Below, one piece after another: positions 30,274 through 40,012 of a DNA stretch of 64,000 nt (the first letter of the stretch is position 1; every line of letters begins with the position of its first letter). The notes under the pieces are model-generated. The model was given only the letters and a program-made list of their open reading frames with translations. It searched no databases and was not told where the DNA came from. Source of the DNA: Pseudomonas helleri (GTDB lineage Bacteria; Pseudomonadota; Gammaproteobacteria; Pseudomonadales; Pseudomonadaceae). The stretch spans positions 124,001-188,000 of the forward strand of contig NZ_JYLD01000004.1 in assembly GCF_001043025.1 (NCBI RefSeq), given 5' to 3'. The translations under genes and the position numbers were made by a program.

Positions 30274-33200
30274 TTAAGGCGCAGCACTACTTACAGATAT
30301 CAAGCGACTTAAGTCATCATATTTAAGAACTCTTCCACACTCATCGATAATGAGATTCCCATTCGCATCGTAGTCCAGAATCAATTCACGAGGAACTGCT
30401 GATGCGTGGGTATTTGTAACACGACTCAGTTGAACAGGATCGTCGTCATTCTCATAGTAGTAAGCGGCTGTATTTGACTCAAGGCCAAACGAGGTTCTGA
30501 CGCGAGTGATATTATCCAAGTGATCAAATCGAAAAATCTGCTCATCGATAAGATTGCCATAGGGGTCTACGGGTTTCTGGCTACCCAGGCAGGTGTACTT
30601 GGTTAACCGAGCTCGTGCATCGTACTCATAGGCTTCATCACGTAGAACTTCGAGTACATTACCATCTATATCAAGGGCAGTGAGTTCACGTTGTACTAGG
30701 TTATCAACGGCATTATAACGCTGAACCAATTTCTGCTTGACGCCGTTCAGATCAAAAACGCGCTCTGTTTCACGTCCATACTCGTCATAGTGCAAGTTAA
30801 TGCTAACCGCCAGCGGATTTGCTGAGTCAGTTGTGTCTGTGGTGGTTATGGTAGTCGTTTGACCCAACTCGTCGTACGAGAAAATCGATTCTGTGAGCCC
30901 TAGCTTGGTTGATACAATTCGCCCTCCGCGTTCAAAATCATAGTGGTAACTCTGAGTATTACCCAGCACATCGGTATAACCCAAGATCAATCCTTGCAAG
31001 CTGTAGTTATAAACCATCGAATGCACGCCCTGAGTTTCGGACTGTATATCTCCAGTGCTGAAGTATTTACGGGTCAAACTCAGTCCAGCCTCTGAACAAG
31101 AGTCAAGCCGCGCATTTTTAAGATCATAGGTATAGGTTGCCTCCTCTCCATTAGCGAATCTTTTCTCCGGCTCTTCACCCAATAGGGGATTGTAGCGATA
31201 CTCAACCACTTGCCCCCCAGCCTTGGTAACCTTAGAAGGTTGGGTCTGCCCAGGTAGATACTCATAAGCTTGGCAGCGGCCTCCGGTAACCGATGAACAC
31301 ATGCGCCCAAGACCATCAAAAGTTTGAGCCCCCAACTCGATAGTATTAACGCTGATCGAGACAGGCAGATCTTGAGTACTGTGCGACGCATAACTGCGTA
31401 CGACCACAGCCCCACCAGGTAAATCCGTTTGTACTACCCGCGCATAAGCATCATAGGTATAGAGGGTGACGTTAGATAAAGCATCAGTCTCTTTCGCTGT
31501 ACGTCCAAGGCCGTCATATTCATAAAAATGAGTGCTGACCAATGCCGCAGCCAAATTCCATCGTTGCTCCTGCACGGGTTTTTCAAACTTATTGACTAGC
31601 GTGACAGACTTACCCGTTGCCTTGATCACTTCACCCGCGCTGTCGGTAAACTGCCGCCAACTGGTAGTAACGACCCCATCTTGCCAATCGGCTGTCCCAC
31701 GCGGCTCAGTCACTTCATAGACTTCAACTTTATCCGGCCCCACAGTACAGAATTGCTGCCCCCAATCATCATAGCGAAAACTTGTGGTCATTGGCCTGTC
31801 AATATCGCCCTCCCAATCGACCACAGTTTCTTCAATCAATTGGTTCTGTGCGTTATACAGGGCAGTGTAAATCGGCCTTAATAAATCAGCCTTCAATTTA
31901 CTATCAGCATTAATACGTAGTTCTCTGACAGGCCGGTTGAGCCCATCCATATACGTCACCGTCTTGACGTTTTTAACGTTGATAGCGGTCTGAGTTGCCT
32001 GATCCCCAGCCTTGGCACACAAGGTGTAACTATACTGACGTGTCGCTTCGGCATCTTTACCTGGTGCAACAGTTTCACTAAGTACCCGTTGCAAAGCATC
32101 GTACACATAAAGAATTTCTACACCATTATCATCCCGGGTCAGTAATTCTTGACCGGAAAACAAGGAGGTTTCATTGGTCACCGCCTTAGTGAACACATCC
32201 AAATCTGAGTGCTGTTGCACCACCGTGGTTAAAACAGTAAATGCCTCACTCTCGCCGGGAGCAGGTACAGGGCCTAAGTTATACTGATACGAAGTAGTCA
32301 GTGAATGACCATTTAGTGTTAGTACCTCAGAGGAGACCTTGCCGTGGCGCAAACTATCGGTGACAGCGTCAACATAGTGATACTGAGTGGTCTGCAAGGT
32401 CGTTGAAGCACCGTTTAGATCTTCTTGCAGCAACTCTGTATCCAGCACATGCCAGGGATAAATTGCGTCACTAACCGCCGCTAGAGTTTTATGTCGATAG
32501 GTAGTACTGAGCGTCGGCGCATGAGCAGCAGATGCGGGTGCTGGAATGATAACTTTCCTTTTTAGATGCCGTACAAAGCCAGCTTGGTCAGGCGGGCACG
32601 CGTCCACTTCCCCCTCGACCGGATAGTAAACAGACTCCTCGGTTACACCATTGGCCTGCCTGTGCAGTGTTACATTGCCTTGGTTATCATATTCGCTGTA
32701 CTCAGTTTCAGTACGCATCAATGACTCAGTACTCAAACGCCAAGTGGTGCTGACATTTTTTGGCAATTGGCAATAAGGTAATTGCTGACTGAAAGGTACA
32801 TCGGGATCAACGTAATAAACGGTGAAAACTTCCTGAATGTTATTACCCTGCGTGGTGGATTCACTGATCAACAAGTGAAAACAGTTAAAACTGCGCTTGA
32901 TGGTGCGCACGGCGCTACCCTCAACCATCAACAGCTCGACCGTTTCATAAACATAATCCGATGCTGCTTGATACAGATTATCAACCCCGGAGTCATTCCA
33001 AGTCACAGCACTGTCGCCCGCACCTAAAAAGTTCTTGGCTGAATAGGTGTAATGAGTCTCTACCGTCGCCTGACCAAATCCAGGAACAACAGTGTAACTA
33101 GAGACACGAGGCAACGTTGAGGGCGAAGCACCCACAGGTAACTGATGCCCACCCCACTCATAAGTAATGAACTCACTGCCACCCACAGGCGAGAAGGCCT

Positions 33201-33945
33201 CGGTGATAAACATCAGCGCTGTATTGATATCTTGCTTGTAAGTGAACCTCCATCTGGCACGCTCAGGGGTCGGCAGCACAATAGAATCAACGACACCGTT
33301 GGCGCCGAGCTCCAATTCGTACTTTGCGAGCGCCGCGCCTTGCTCACCGGCGAAAGGATATAACAACACTTCAATATTCGCATTGGCGTTGCGCTTGGCA
33401 CTGAACACTGTATTTCCCAGCTCATCCTCAATACGCGTCAACATCAGTGGATAAGCAGTGTCTTCATAATAAAACGAGACACTACGACCCTCAACTGAAT
33501 ACAACCGTACTGGCAAAGCAATGCGTGACTCTGCGCGACCAAAGACTAGCAACTCTTCGATATTTCCGGATTTATGTACAATTCGATAACGCTCACCACC
33601 ATCATCGTACAATTTGAAACTGAGGAGTTTTTGCTCCTCCATTTTGCAGAGTCCATCAGTGACTGAAGTGACTTTAAAGGTTTCGCCTGCCCCCAACGAC
33701 ACAATCGAACGTTTAGGATCAAACTCAGAACGTTGCAGACTCCAGCCCAAGCCCCAGCCAACGTCTTGGCTACTGAGCGGATTAAATGCTAATCCTATAG
33801 AGGGGGCAGGGCCTGCCAAATTGTTAGCCAACACCGTGGGTAAGTTGATGGCAACGGTGTACAGGCCAGTACGGGGATCTACACCACTGTTCAAAAAACT
33901 AAGAAAGTTAAATGCGTTAGAATGCACTGCTGTGTTCGTAGCCAT
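30274..33945 (-). CDS. Rhs/YD-repeat protein lacking Rhs core and toxin domain
   Basis: A 1223-residue protein of the Rhs/YD-repeat class. The N-terminus (AVHSNAFNFLSFLNSGVDPR) and the SpvB-like GWGLGWSL segment match the second Rhs protein of this window, followed by many YD-type repeats (for example YDALQRVLSE, YDGLGRTAKE, YDAYARVVQT, YDELGQTTT). The ATG at 33945 has a GGAGA site six bases upstream. No signal peptide or PAAR domain is seen. The protein ends about 30 residues after a YDANGN repeat. Its paralogue at 42143 continues there for some 450 residues, through the Rhs core and a variable C-terminus. The stop is followed neatly by a terminator, so this looks like a settled short form rather than recent decay. 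Last gene of the six-gene minus-strand operon. Confidence 0.85.
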   Translation of the reverse strand: MATNTAVHSNAFNFLSFLNSGVDPRTGLYTVAINLPTVLANNLAGPAPSIGLAFNPLSSQDVGWGLGWSLQRSEFDPKRSIVSLGAGETFKVTSVTDGLCKMEEQKLLSFKLYDDGGERYRIVHKSGNIEELLVFGRAESRIALPVRLYSVEGRSVSFYYEDTAYPLMLTRIEDELGNTVFSAKRNANANIEVLLYPFAGEQGAALAKYELELGANGVVDSIVLPTPERARWRFTYKQDINTALMFITEAFSPVGGSEFITYEWGGHQLPVGASPSTLPRVSSYTVVPGFGQATVETHYTYSAKNFLGAGDSAVTWNDSGVDNLYQAASDYVYETVELLMVEGSAVRTIKRSFNCFHLLISESTTQGNNIQEVFTVYYVDPDVPFSQQLPYCQLPKNVSTTWRLSTESLMRTETEYSEYDNQGNVTLHRQANGVTEESVYYPVEGEVDACPPDQAGFVRHLKRKVIIPAPASAAHAPTLSTTYRHKTLAAVSDAIYPWHVLDTELLQEDLNGASTTLQTTQYHYVDAVTDSLRHGKVSSEVLTLNGHSLTTSYQYNLGPVPAPGESEAFTVLTTVVQQHSDLDVFTKAVTNETSLFSGQELLTRDDNGVEILYVYDALQRVLSETVAPGKDAEATRQYSYTLCAKAGDQATQTAINVKNVKTVTYMDGLNRPVRELRINADSKLKADLLRPIYTALYNAQNQLIEETVVDWEGDIDRPMTTSFRYDDWGQQFCTVGPDKVEVYEVTEPRGTADWQDGVVTTSWRQFTDSAGEVIKATGKSVTLVNKFEKPVQEQRWNLAAALVSTHFYEYDGLGRTAKETDALSNVTLYTYDAYARVVQTDLPGGAVVVRSYASHSTQDLPVSISVNTIELGAQTFDGLGRMCSSVTGGRCQAYEYLPGQTQPSKVTKAGGQVVEYRYNPLLGEEPEKRFANGEEATYTYDLKNARLDSCSEAGLSLTRKYFSTGDIQSETQGVHSMVYNYSLQGLILGYTDVLGNTQSYHYDFERGGRIVSTKLGLTESIFSYDELGQTTTITTTDTTDSANPLAVSINLHYDEYGRETERVFDLNGVKQKLVQRYNAVDNLVQRELTALDIDGNVLEVLRDEAYEYDARARLTKYTCLGSQKPVDPYGNLIDEQIFRFDHLDNITRVRTSFGLESNTAAYYYENDDDPVQLSRVTNTHASAVPRELILDYDANGNLIIDECGRVLKYDDLSRLISVSSAAP

Positions 33946-34085
33946 ACGACTCTCCAAGCAATAGAAATTACACAAAAGTTGTATATATATTCCAGCACAC
34001 CAAAACATTGATACCAATGAATGCTATGACGCACTGATAAATAAAGTGCCCGAGGACACTTTAATAGCTAACCATCAAAAACCAA

Positions 34086-34583
34086 TTAGAGAGAGCGCAC
34101 GATTTGCACACATGATAGTTTACCATCTATCTGCGCACCATTTTTATACCGTTTCTTCTCTAGCCTAAGGCCTGGCACAATCACTGCCTTATCATCAAAG
34201 GTAATGGTATTACTTATAGATACAAAATCTGTAGTCGTTTCGAATTTGATAGTTTTGAACAGGAAGTCAAAATTCTCTTGATCCCTTCCACAATTTGCAT
34301 CATCGGTCATTAAAATGGTAGCTGCCGAAGGAACATGATGAAGCTTAAAAAAGTAAATATTATCGTTGGGGCACTTATTGGTTGACTCATTCGTAAAACC
34401 ATAAGCACCCGTTACGAAGGGTATAACACATTTACTTTTTTGGTCTTTATCGAAAAACTCAATAGTTCCGTCCTCAGCAGTAACCTCCGGAACCTTCGCG
34501 GAACCCTCAGCGAGCGTGAGACCAGCACCGAAAAACGCTGCCAAGAAAGCAACAACTATTACAATTTTAGATGGGACATTCAT
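34086..34583 (-). CDS. Small secreted protein of unknown function
   Basis: A 165-residue protein with a clear signal peptide (hydrophobic residues 7-24, cleavage near LTLA-EG). The mature part has four cysteines (in KSKCVIP, NKCPND, NCGRD and LSCVQ), enough for two disulfides, and looks beta-rich. The ATG at 34583 has an AGAGG site. It lies between the 377-residue beta-rich protein and the truncated Rhs gene, 49 and 140 bases away. It is the only product of this operon with a recognisable Sec signal. I do not recognise the family; roles such as an immunity, inhibitor or surface factor are guesses. Confidence 0.75.
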   Translation of the reverse strand: MNVPSKIVIVVAFLAAFFGAGLTLAEGSAKVPEVTAEDGTIEFFDKDQKSKCVIPFVTGAYGFTNESTNKCPNDNIYFFKLHHVPSAATILMTDDANCGRDQENFDFLFKTIKFETTTDFVSISNTITFDDKAVIVPGLRLEKKRYKNGAQIDGKLSCVQIVRSL

Positions 34584-34632
34584 TATAATTGCCTCTTGTT
34601 AAGAATAAAATATATAAAACACACGACCAACC

Positions 34633-35766
34633 TCACAGGAATTTTAACTCCATATTTTGTCGGTCATGAATCGACTCAGCAGGAAACCCTACTACACACT
34701 TATAGGTATTACCGTATTGATCAACAAATGCAATATTGATATCGCTATAAAGTCTATCGCGGGCCACAATATCCTCTTGTGCAACTAAAGCACCATATCG
34801 CACATCGTCAGTTCGATGCATGCTAACAATAAAATCCCCTTCAGCTATAGCCTTCTCAAGAGGGAAAGTCGGCACAGTTTGTGTCAACATGATATTTTTC
34901 ATCCAAGGGTCGACATATATATTACTGCTTTTTTCTTCACCTGATTCTACATCAGTCAATTTAGCGGGATTCCAGGCGTATCCGGAGAAACTAAACATAG
35001 TTTCTTCTAACAGTCTTGATTCCCAGCGCACCGTCGATTTGTGTCCAAAACCTGTAGCTGTTGGAAGGAAACTCAAGCGCGCCATCTTGCAATTGACAAA
35101 CTTTAACTCGTAATAATCAATCGTATTCAAGTGGAAATCATAATAATCACCTGGTTCCGGCTCAAGCTGCTCGTGTTGATTTATTGCCTTGGTTATTCCA
35201 GTTTTAAGCGTACCATCAGAAATCATTATTTTATCGAATGTGTAGTCTTTATTGACTATCAACCGAGGGGGATCTACAGGCGTGAGATTGACTTGACCGT
35301 TGATGGCATCGGAGGTATTTGAATAAAACGTTTCCTCATTATTCCCGCCAACAAATGAGAGATGGAATGTACCATTTTCTTTTGCCGGCATTGTCGTTTG
35401 TACATACAATTCAAAATTGGCAGTACTTTGTTCGCTCAGGGGCTCCGCTGAGGCTAAACCCAGCGCTGGAACTCCAGCCCCCGGAAAAAGATGATAGGCG
35501 TTGGCAATAGTCGTGGTTGCCCATGCGCCAACACCTGGTGAGATCCCCACCTGTCCTGGCGGCAATGGATTAACCTGCGCCCCCCCGGAAGTCACTAATC
35601 GCAGTGATTGCAATTCTAAACTTGAAGGCCGTTGCGGGTTATTATTAAGCACCGTAGTTTCTATACTGACAGCCAATTTAACCTGTTGTAAACCGTTACG
35701 ATATACATAACCAGTCGGGCCTAAGTTGCCCGAGCTGTCCCGTACTTTTACAGTGAACTTTGCCAA
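34633..35766 (-). CDS. Beta-rich protein of unknown function in Rhs/P47-like operon
   Basis: A 377-residue protein with no signal peptide and no hydrophobic helices; the composition (many Val, Thr, Ser, Gly and Pro) suggests beta-sandwich domains. The likely start is a TTG at 35766 lying inside the end of the upstream gene (19-base overlap), which points to translational coupling; a later start cannot be excluded. A segment around residues 20-60 (GLQQVKLAVSIET then LELQSLRLVTSGG) looks like an Ig-type strand pattern. No family is recognised. Its position between the P47-like pair and the small secreted protein argues for a part in the same complex or pathway. Confidence 0.7.
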   Translation of the reverse strand: MAKFTVKVRDSSGNLGPTGYVYRNGLQQVKLAVSIETTVLNNNPQRPSSLELQSLRLVTSGGAQVNPLPPGQVGISPGVGAWATTTIANAYHLFPGAGVPALGLASAEPLSEQSTANFELYVQTTMPAKENGTFHLSFVGGNNEETFYSNTSDAINGQVNLTPVDPPRLIVNKDYTFDKIMISDGTLKTGITKAINQHEQLEPEPGDYYDFHLNTIDYYELKFVNCKMARLSFLPTATGFGHKSTVRWESRLLEETMFSFSGYAWNPAKLTDVESGEEKSSNIYVDPWMKNIMLTQTVPTFPLEKAIAEGDFIVSMHRTDDVRYGALVAQEDIVARDRLYSDINIAFVDQYGNTYKCVVGFPAESIHDRQNMELKFL

Positions 35767-37583
35767 CTTTGTCCAGCCAGGCCCTCTTCAAACTTATCGA
35801 ACTCAATGGTGCTGTAACCCGTGAAAGTGAAAATACCCGAGGTCTTGACACACTTAACTAGCGTCACTGGATCTACCACTGGATCGGGAGCAGTAAATAT
35901 ACCTGATTGAGGGTTTTCGAATGCTCCCCCGCCTCGAATCACACTCCATGTAGTTGTATCCGCTGGAAAGTCATCCTCCACCGCAAAAGTAACAGTTTTA
36001 CCTCTTGTCAGATGTGAGGTATGAGCAGGGCTTACCCCAAGAGACAAATAATTATTGAATAAAACTACCGTTGACTGGGCTGTTTCTTTAAGCGCTTCAT
36101 CATAAACACTAATAACTTGAACCGTCTCGAAGGTTGCTTGCTCTGCAGTAGGAGGCGTATAAATGGCGGTATTTCCACTGCCCAACACCTCTAGTTTCCC
36201 CACCAAAGGTAACGACAGCGACCATGTCAATTTTGAGGTCGCACTAGTCGCAGCAAACAAGGTAACTGTCTTCGGGGTTAACTCAATAATTCGGCTACTG
36301 ACCTGAGGCGCAATTACCATACGCTCAGCTGTAACCATGACAGCCGCTGACACCTTATAAAATACATCATCAAGAATAACCGTGCCGGTAATAACCACCC
36401 GTGCCGTATCGGCTTCAATATCATCCACGCCCATCGCGGTATAAATACCGTCTGAATTAATAGCACCATCTCCTTTCAGGGTATGACTATTCAGACTCTT
36501 AGCGGTCCATGTCACGCCCGATACGGCTGTACCATCGCTGCGTTTCACACTAAACGCTTGGGTCTGTCCCACCTTCAAGGTAGACAACAAAGGATGAATC
36601 ACCAACTGCGTGGCCGAAGGATTCACATTACCGAAGTTAATATAATCAAACGGTTCAGCACTGTCTTTGCTGAGGAAGCTATCTGCTCCAGGAACGAGCA
36701 AATTACTCAGTTGCTCGATGCTTTTATCATTGACATAATCACTCCACTTTTGCGTAACAACAACCGCAGCTGAATAAATATCCTGGCCCAATTCATCTTG
36801 ATCATCCGGGATCAAGTATGGAAAACCAGAGCCTTCCCTCGGTAGATTGCCTATTTCTGTATCAGCGGCGACACGCACAAATACAACAACGCCACCATCT
36901 CCATAATTAGAGGCTGTTAAATTGTCCGCGCCAGGTGCACGCTGGGTAAGTATTGAAAACTCTTTGGGTGCAAGAGGGTCATAACTCCCCATGTCCAAGA
37001 CCCCCAGCACAAACACCCGTTGAGTCTCTGGCAAGGAATTAAAAAAATCCTTGAAACCAGTCCCTAGTGGCACTTGGTCTAGAGCGTCAGGCAACAAATT
37101 ACAGCTGAAGTCTACACCTTTGGACAAGTCCATCATTACAACGCCCAACTCCGATACACTACCCGTAATCATCGAGAGTTGGAGGCGCATGGTCACTTGA
37201 TAACCATGCGACTCTCGAATTTTCAAACTGGTATTCACACGTGCGGCTTTTTCACCCGGCTGCATCAGTAATAAATTGCCAGAAACAATATTCAGAGTAA
37301 CGGTTGCCATTGACTCGTCAAGTGATGCCGCCTGTTCGAAAGACAATAACGGTTTTCCAAGTATAACGGAGTCCAGCTTTACAGTTGCATTTGAACTGCT
37401 TGATAACGAAATTTCGCCTGCAAACCCAGGAAAAAAACTATTGCCCTCCATGCGGGATACATACTGCTGCTCTAACAATCGATTAAGCCTAGTCTTGTTA
37501 AAAACAGTGACAGCCCCCCAACCAAACGTGACGGACTGGCCAGCCATTTGCTTTAGTATTTCTTCACGCGAGTTAATACCCAT
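35748..37583 (-). CDS. P47/OrfX-like (TULIP) N-terminus with Ig-like C-terminal domains, copy 2
   Basis: A 611-residue protein, paralogous to its upstream neighbour at 37631. Both begin with T-(Y/F)-G-W-G-A-(I/V) followed by a basic helix with NR/NK and L-x-Q-x-Y (here TFGWGAV at residues 19-25, QQYVSRM at 39-45). Both have PL(L/M)SFE about 50-60 residues later and a C-terminal run of Ig-like modules with DG-(I/L)-(Y/F)-T turns. The opening resembles clostridial P47 and OrfX proteins, which have TULIP lipid-binding folds and accompany botulinum-type neurotoxin genes. No signal peptide. ATG at 37583 with a GAGGTG site. Family assignment is from motif memory, so moderate. Confidence 0.6.
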   Translation of the reverse strand: MGINSREEILKQMAGQSVTFGWGAVTVFNKTRLNRLLEQQYVSRMEGNSFFPGFAGEISLSSSSNATVKLDSVILGKPLLSFEQAASLDESMATVTLNIVSGNLLLMQPGEKAARVNTSLKIRESHGYQVTMRLQLSMITGSVSELGVVMMDLSKGVDFSCNLLPDALDQVPLGTGFKDFFNSLPETQRVFVLGVLDMGSYDPLAPKEFSILTQRAPGADNLTASNYGDGGVVVFVRVAADTEIGNLPREGSGFPYLIPDDQDELGQDIYSAAVVVTQKWSDYVNDKSIEQLSNLLVPGADSFLSKDSAEPFDYINFGNVNPSATQLVIHPLLSTLKVGQTQAFSVKRSDGTAVSGVTWTAKSLNSHTLKGDGAINSDGIYTAMGVDDIEADTARVVITGTVILDDVFYKVSAAVMVTAERMVIAPQVSSRIIELTPKTVTLFAATSATSKLTWSLSLPLVGKLEVLGSGNTAIYTPPTAEQATFETVQVISVYDEALKETAQSTVVLFNNYLSLGVSPAHTSHLTRGKTVTFAVEDDFPADTTTWSVIRGGGAFENPQSGIFTAPDPVVDPVTLVKCVKTSGIFTFTGYSTIEFDKFEEGLAGQSWQSSL

Positions 37584-37630
37584 TACGGCACCTCATTCAA
37601 AAATTTAAAAAAATTTATCTGCCCTACACA

Positions 37631-39973
37631 TCAAGGTGCAGCATAGGCAACCAGCGGCAAGGGTATTACGATAAAAGAGCTAAATGTAAAAGGCCCGCTT
37701 GCATATTTGCACTTTACTATTGCAAAAGTATCGCTATTATTTTCAGATTGGGTATAAAGACCCTTTGCATCAATCGTACCACTGCCCACGACTGTAAGTG
37801 TCGTGGCCGCTTCTGCGATTATATCAGCCCCCCCAGTCACCCATTCTAATTGCACCGTAGTGGCTGTTGAACTACCCTCGACCATCGCAGCGCCCGCATC
37901 CGCAGTGCGATTAACGATGACAGTGGCGACAACTTGATTGCCTGACTCATCTGTCACGCTAACACTATCGATATCATAAGGACTTGTTGAATCCGTATAG
38001 TTAGGCGTATAGACATTACTGTAGCCAATCTTATCTTGCAGTCCACCTTGACCCGGGCCAATCAGCTCCCATGAAAGTGAAGCCCCACTCACATGATTGG
38101 CACTGAATGAGACGTTGTCGCCTTCAATTGGAGTCTTACCAATTGTTTTCACTGTTAGTAAAGGATTCACTGTAATGGTTTTTTTCAGCACACTGACTAA
38201 TGCATAGCTGACATAATTGCCTTTTTTTGCAACTACGCGTTCGCGGATAAAGTCACCTTTAAAACCAGATAAATCAGGCGGTGTATACAGGCCAGTGCTG
38301 GTATCAATAGTTCCCTTTAACGTGCCGTCGCCAGAAACAGATTCAACTGACCATACCACATCTGTTACGGTGGCAGGCTCAACTCTAAACTGATGAGTGG
38401 TGCCAACAGGCATTATGTGTGCCATAGGCGTTATTTCGTAAGCTGAAAATGAATGGCCCACTGTACCTTGCATGACCAGATCGTTAGGCAGGCTACAACT
38501 GTTCAGGCTGACGGAATCTTCATTTCTGAAAAGTATACTCTCAAGAACGAACGTGTTCAGTTCTGGCAAACCAGCGAGGGCATTGTGGGTTGCAGCTTTA
38601 ATCTTACCGATCATCTCTGGCACGTATTCACTTTTGTACTTAATACACAGCCTGTTCATAACGTCATTAAGCGCGTCAGTGGCGGCGGGTATGCTAGTGC
38701 ACTTAATTGTCTCGGATCGGCTAGGCTCATTATCCATGACCGAGCTAACTTCCAAACCACTGCCATCGGCCTTAACTTTATAAGATGCCTTTGATGACCC
38801 CGCCCAAGTTTGAGCTAAAGTCCCAACCCATTGTGAACCCCAGTTATTAAAATAACCTGCTGAAATATCAACTGTATTCTGGCCACTCCAAGCAGCTGTA
38901 ATGTACTCGCCCGCCGCAGTCACCTTTAGTTGATTACCTTCACCTGCAAACTCCAAGGTTTGGTAAGCAATGGTCACCGGCAATGTGGCCCCTTCACTCT
39001 CAGTTACATAGTTGTAGCTTTTGTGTTGCACATCAGCACTTCCACTTAGCGTTTTAAGTACATAGTCATTCTCTTCTTTAACAGCGGTACTGGTCATCGA
39101 AGAATAAAACGACGAGAGTTGCGGGTGTACCACTTTTTCAAGCAGTGTTTTTTGCCCTAACATAATAATTGCAGAGTCTCTGCTCGTCAGGTAGGGAAAA
39201 TCAGCTGGAAGTGCTGTCCCGACAAGGTCTCCCTGCATCGCTACCAGCACCAACAACTCGCCGTCGGCAATACCTGTAGAACCAGGAAGTTGACGAACAT
39301 AAAGTACTATCGACGCAGGCTTAAGGTATTGATTCTTACTTTTGTCAATCGTACTCAAGACCCAGACTTTTTGATCCAGAGGTAGTTTTTCTTTAAAGTA
39401 GGCCTGAATCGCTTTACCTACATCTTCCTGATCCATACTATGTTCATTAACATCAACTGTGAAACCGGTTCCTTCACTAATATCAAAAACCACCTGGTCT
39501 TTGTCATTTACCGCACCTTTCCTGGCCATCAGGTCAAGTGTCATGGTTAACACTTGGCCGTCCAGCGGGTCCAGTACACTAATCGACGTGACAATCCCCT
39601 TGGCTGCGACAGTTTTATATGAACCGGCAATGATCGGCAGCCGAAGCTTACAACGCGGATCATTACTGACATCTCCATCCGTATGATTTTCGAAGGACAT
39701 GAGTGGCGCATCAAACTCATATCCAGATAGCTGCTTCGTCTCTGCCCCTCCTGACACCGAAAGACTGATAGGTAGCGCAACGCTTGCCGAATTGAAGCGC
39801 TGAATGTACTCCTGCTTTAACACTTTATTGGCTGATTGACGGTCATATGCCAAAATAGCACCCCAGCCATAGGTTCTTGACCCTTCAGCAAACCACTGAT
39901 TAAGTTTTAAAATATCATTCACTGCTGGCACAGTTTTAGTTAACTTGCTCAACGCCCTGAATTCTTTTGACAT
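37631..39973 (-). CDS. P47/OrfX-like (TULIP) N-terminus with Ig-like C-terminal domains, copy 1
   Basis: A 780-residue protein. The opening region has TYGWGAILAYDR at residues 34-45 and the helix NKVLKQEYIQRF at 49-60, the pattern I associate with clostridial P47 (aromatic-Gly-Trp near the N-terminus followed by N-K-x-L). PLMSFEN follows near residue 90. The region to about residue 490 would be the TULIP part. Residues about 510-780 form Ig-like modules, with turns TGLYTPPD and KGLYTQSE, ending in KCKYASGPFTF, which copy 2 mirrors with KCVKTSGIFTF. No signal peptide or membrane segment. ATG at 39973 with GAGGTG five bases upstream. Expected to act with copy 2; TULIP folds bind lipids, but no function has been shown for such proteins here. 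Confidence 0.62.
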   Translation of the reverse strand: MSKEFRALSKLTKTVPAVNDILKLNQWFAEGSRTYGWGAILAYDRQSANKVLKQEYIQRFNSASVALPISLSVSGGAETKQLSGYEFDAPLMSFENHTDGDVSNDPRCKLRLPIIAGSYKTVAAKGIVTSISVLDPLDGQVLTMTLDLMARKGAVNDKDQVVFDISEGTGFTVDVNEHSMDQEDVGKAIQAYFKEKLPLDQKVWVLSTIDKSKNQYLKPASIVLYVRQLPGSTGIADGELLVLVAMQGDLVGTALPADFPYLTSRDSAIIMLGQKTLLEKVVHPQLSSFYSSMTSTAVKEENDYVLKTLSGSADVQHKSYNYVTESEGATLPVTIAYQTLEFAGEGNQLKVTAAGEYITAAWSGQNTVDISAGYFNNWGSQWVGTLAQTWAGSSKASYKVKADGSGLEVSSVMDNEPSRSETIKCTSIPAATDALNDVMNRLCIKYKSEYVPEMIGKIKAATHNALAGLPELNTFVLESILFRNEDSVSLNSCSLPNDLVMQGTVGHSFSAYEITPMAHIMPVGTTHQFRVEPATVTDVVWSVESVSGDGTLKGTIDTSTGLYTPPDLSGFKGDFIRERVVAKKGNYVSYALVSVLKKTITVNPLLTVKTIGKTPIEGDNVSFSANHVSGASLSWELIGPGQGGLQDKIGYSNVYTPNYTDSTSPYDIDSVSVTDESGNQVVATVIVNRTADAGAAMVEGSSTATTVQLEWVTGGADIIAEAATTLTVVGSGTIDAKGLYTQSENNSDTFAIVKCKYASGPFTFSSFIVIPLPLVAYAAP

Positions 39974-40012
39974 ATTGCACCTCAGTGTTTTTAATTGCCA
40001 TTGTGACTTTGG

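Noticed and set aside
30274..33945. Truncated Rhs gene as a recent pseudogene
   Set aside because: The frame is intact over 1223 codons, starts with a good ribosome-binding site and ends just before a strong terminator. I therefore annotate it as a coding gene and report the truncation as a finding.
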